DNA from: Clostridiaceae bacterium
GTDB lineage: Bacteria; Bacillota; Clostridia; DSM-8532
Length of the DNA stretch: 6,574 bases
Assembly: GCA_012842645.1 (NCBI GenBank)
Contig: DUSJ01000304.1
Location: 1-6,574 of the forward strand
Direction: 5' to 3'
Part shown: one piece after another, positions 6,407 through 6,574 of the stretch
Layout: each line of letters starts with the position of its first letter
Position numbering within the stretch: the first letter of the stretch is position 1
Notes under the pieces: generated by a model
Seen by the model: only the letters and a program-made list of their open reading frames with translations
Database searches by the model: none
Told to the model about the DNA's origin: nothing
Made by a program: the position numbers and the translations under genes

Positions 6407-6430
6407 GCGGCGTGCCTGCATGCGATTTAA
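6407..6430 (-). repeat. 24-bp repeat, copy 2 (inverted match to 1671-1694)
   Basis: Perfect reverse complement of 1671-1694. Read on the - strand it begins TTAAATCGCATGCAGG and points toward the SLH/BsuPI gene, whose ATG is 109 nt away. TTAATTAA follows 14 nt later (6385-6392), similar to the TTAAATTAA found 16 nt after copy 1. The remainder of this upstream region (6431-6523) shows only a minor 6-bp stem (6462-6467 with 6475-6480) and a repeated TACAGCCC word (about 6505-6521), with no gene. Confidence 0.85.
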
Positions 6431-6523
6431 TCAGAGCATGAATGGCTGAGCGGGCGCGACTTGAATCCCGGATAGATTCACGGGTCGATAAATCGCTGCA
6501 GGATACAGCCCCTTACAGCCCTT

Positions 6524-6574
6524 CTACAGGAACAACTTCAGGAAAGCTCCGATTCCTATGCCAAGGTAATTGCC
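6524..6574 (-). CDS. Possible C-terminal end of an unidentified - strand gene (partial)
   Basis: Reading the - strand in from the right edge gives 16 codons, GNYLGIGIGAFLKLFL, then TAG at 6524-6526. The residues are hydrophobic and could end a membrane protein, but a random open stretch of 16 codons is common. No family can be named. If real, it would run in the same direction as the SLH/BsuPI gene, about 226 nt upstream of it. Confidence 0.25.
   Translation of the reverse strand, partial: GNYLGIGIGAFLKLFL

Noticed and set aside
6462..6480. TGAATC/GATTCA hairpin as a terminator for the right-edge frame
   Set aside because: Only 6 bp, AT-rich with a 7-nt loop and no T-run on either strand.
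6431..6500. Possible tRNA, suggested by TTGAATCCCG near a short stem
   Set aside because: No GGTTC T-arm partner, acceptor stem or anticodon arm can be built around it.

Overview
This window looks like part of a Clostridia-type Firmicutes chromosome. The grounds are strong GGAGG-type ribosome binding sites about 7 nt before each start, a GPH-type sugar symporter beside cytoplasmic glycosidases, an S-layer-homology secreted protein, base composition near 50% G+C by eye, and dispersed GGGGAC hairpin repeats of a kind I associate with that class. Assignment below class level is not possible from the sequence alone.

Three genes lie in a row on the + strand: the C-terminal three quarters of a GH36 alpha-galactosidase (1-1667, cut by the window edge), a MelB-like sugar:cation symporter (1767-3125), and a GH13 oligo-1,6-glucosidase-type alpha-glucosidase with an extra N-terminal helical segment (3289-5160). 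Together they read as an uptake and intracellular hydrolysis module for short alpha-linked sugars. The symporter would import the sugar, GH36 would remove alpha-galactosyl units (melibiose, raffinose type) and GH13 would remove alpha-1,6-glucosyl units (isomaltose type). No signal peptide is visible on the GH13 or the symporter, and the GH36 N-terminus is outside the window. Convergent to them, on the - strand, is a secreted protein with SLH-like segments and a C-terminal BsuPI domain (5359-6297). A few codons of another possible - strand reading frame lie at the right edge.

The gaps hold the most unusual content. (1) A perfect 24-bp repeat occurs at 1671-1694 and, inverted, at 6407-6430. Each copy sits upstream of a gene start (72 and 109 nt before the ATG of the symporter and of the SLH/BsuPI gene), in the same orientation relative to that gene, and each is followed about 15 nt later by a TTAA-rich word. 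It could be a shared control element, a dispersed repeat, or the two ends of a 4.76-kb segment. (2) Two clusters of short hairpin repeats flank the GH13 gene (3117-3185 and 5161-5230). Their complete units are both 29 nt long with GGGGAC at the same offset, but with different, self-complementary stems. (3) A compound GC-rich hairpin element (5280-5325) lies between the convergent genes. Every + strand gene ends within a few bases of a repeat, and the symporter's stop codon lies inside one.

No tRNA, rRNA, CRISPR array, transposase or phage gene was seen. Nothing here demonstrates a new enzymatic system. The candidate novelty is the paired 24-bp element and the covarying REP-like family.
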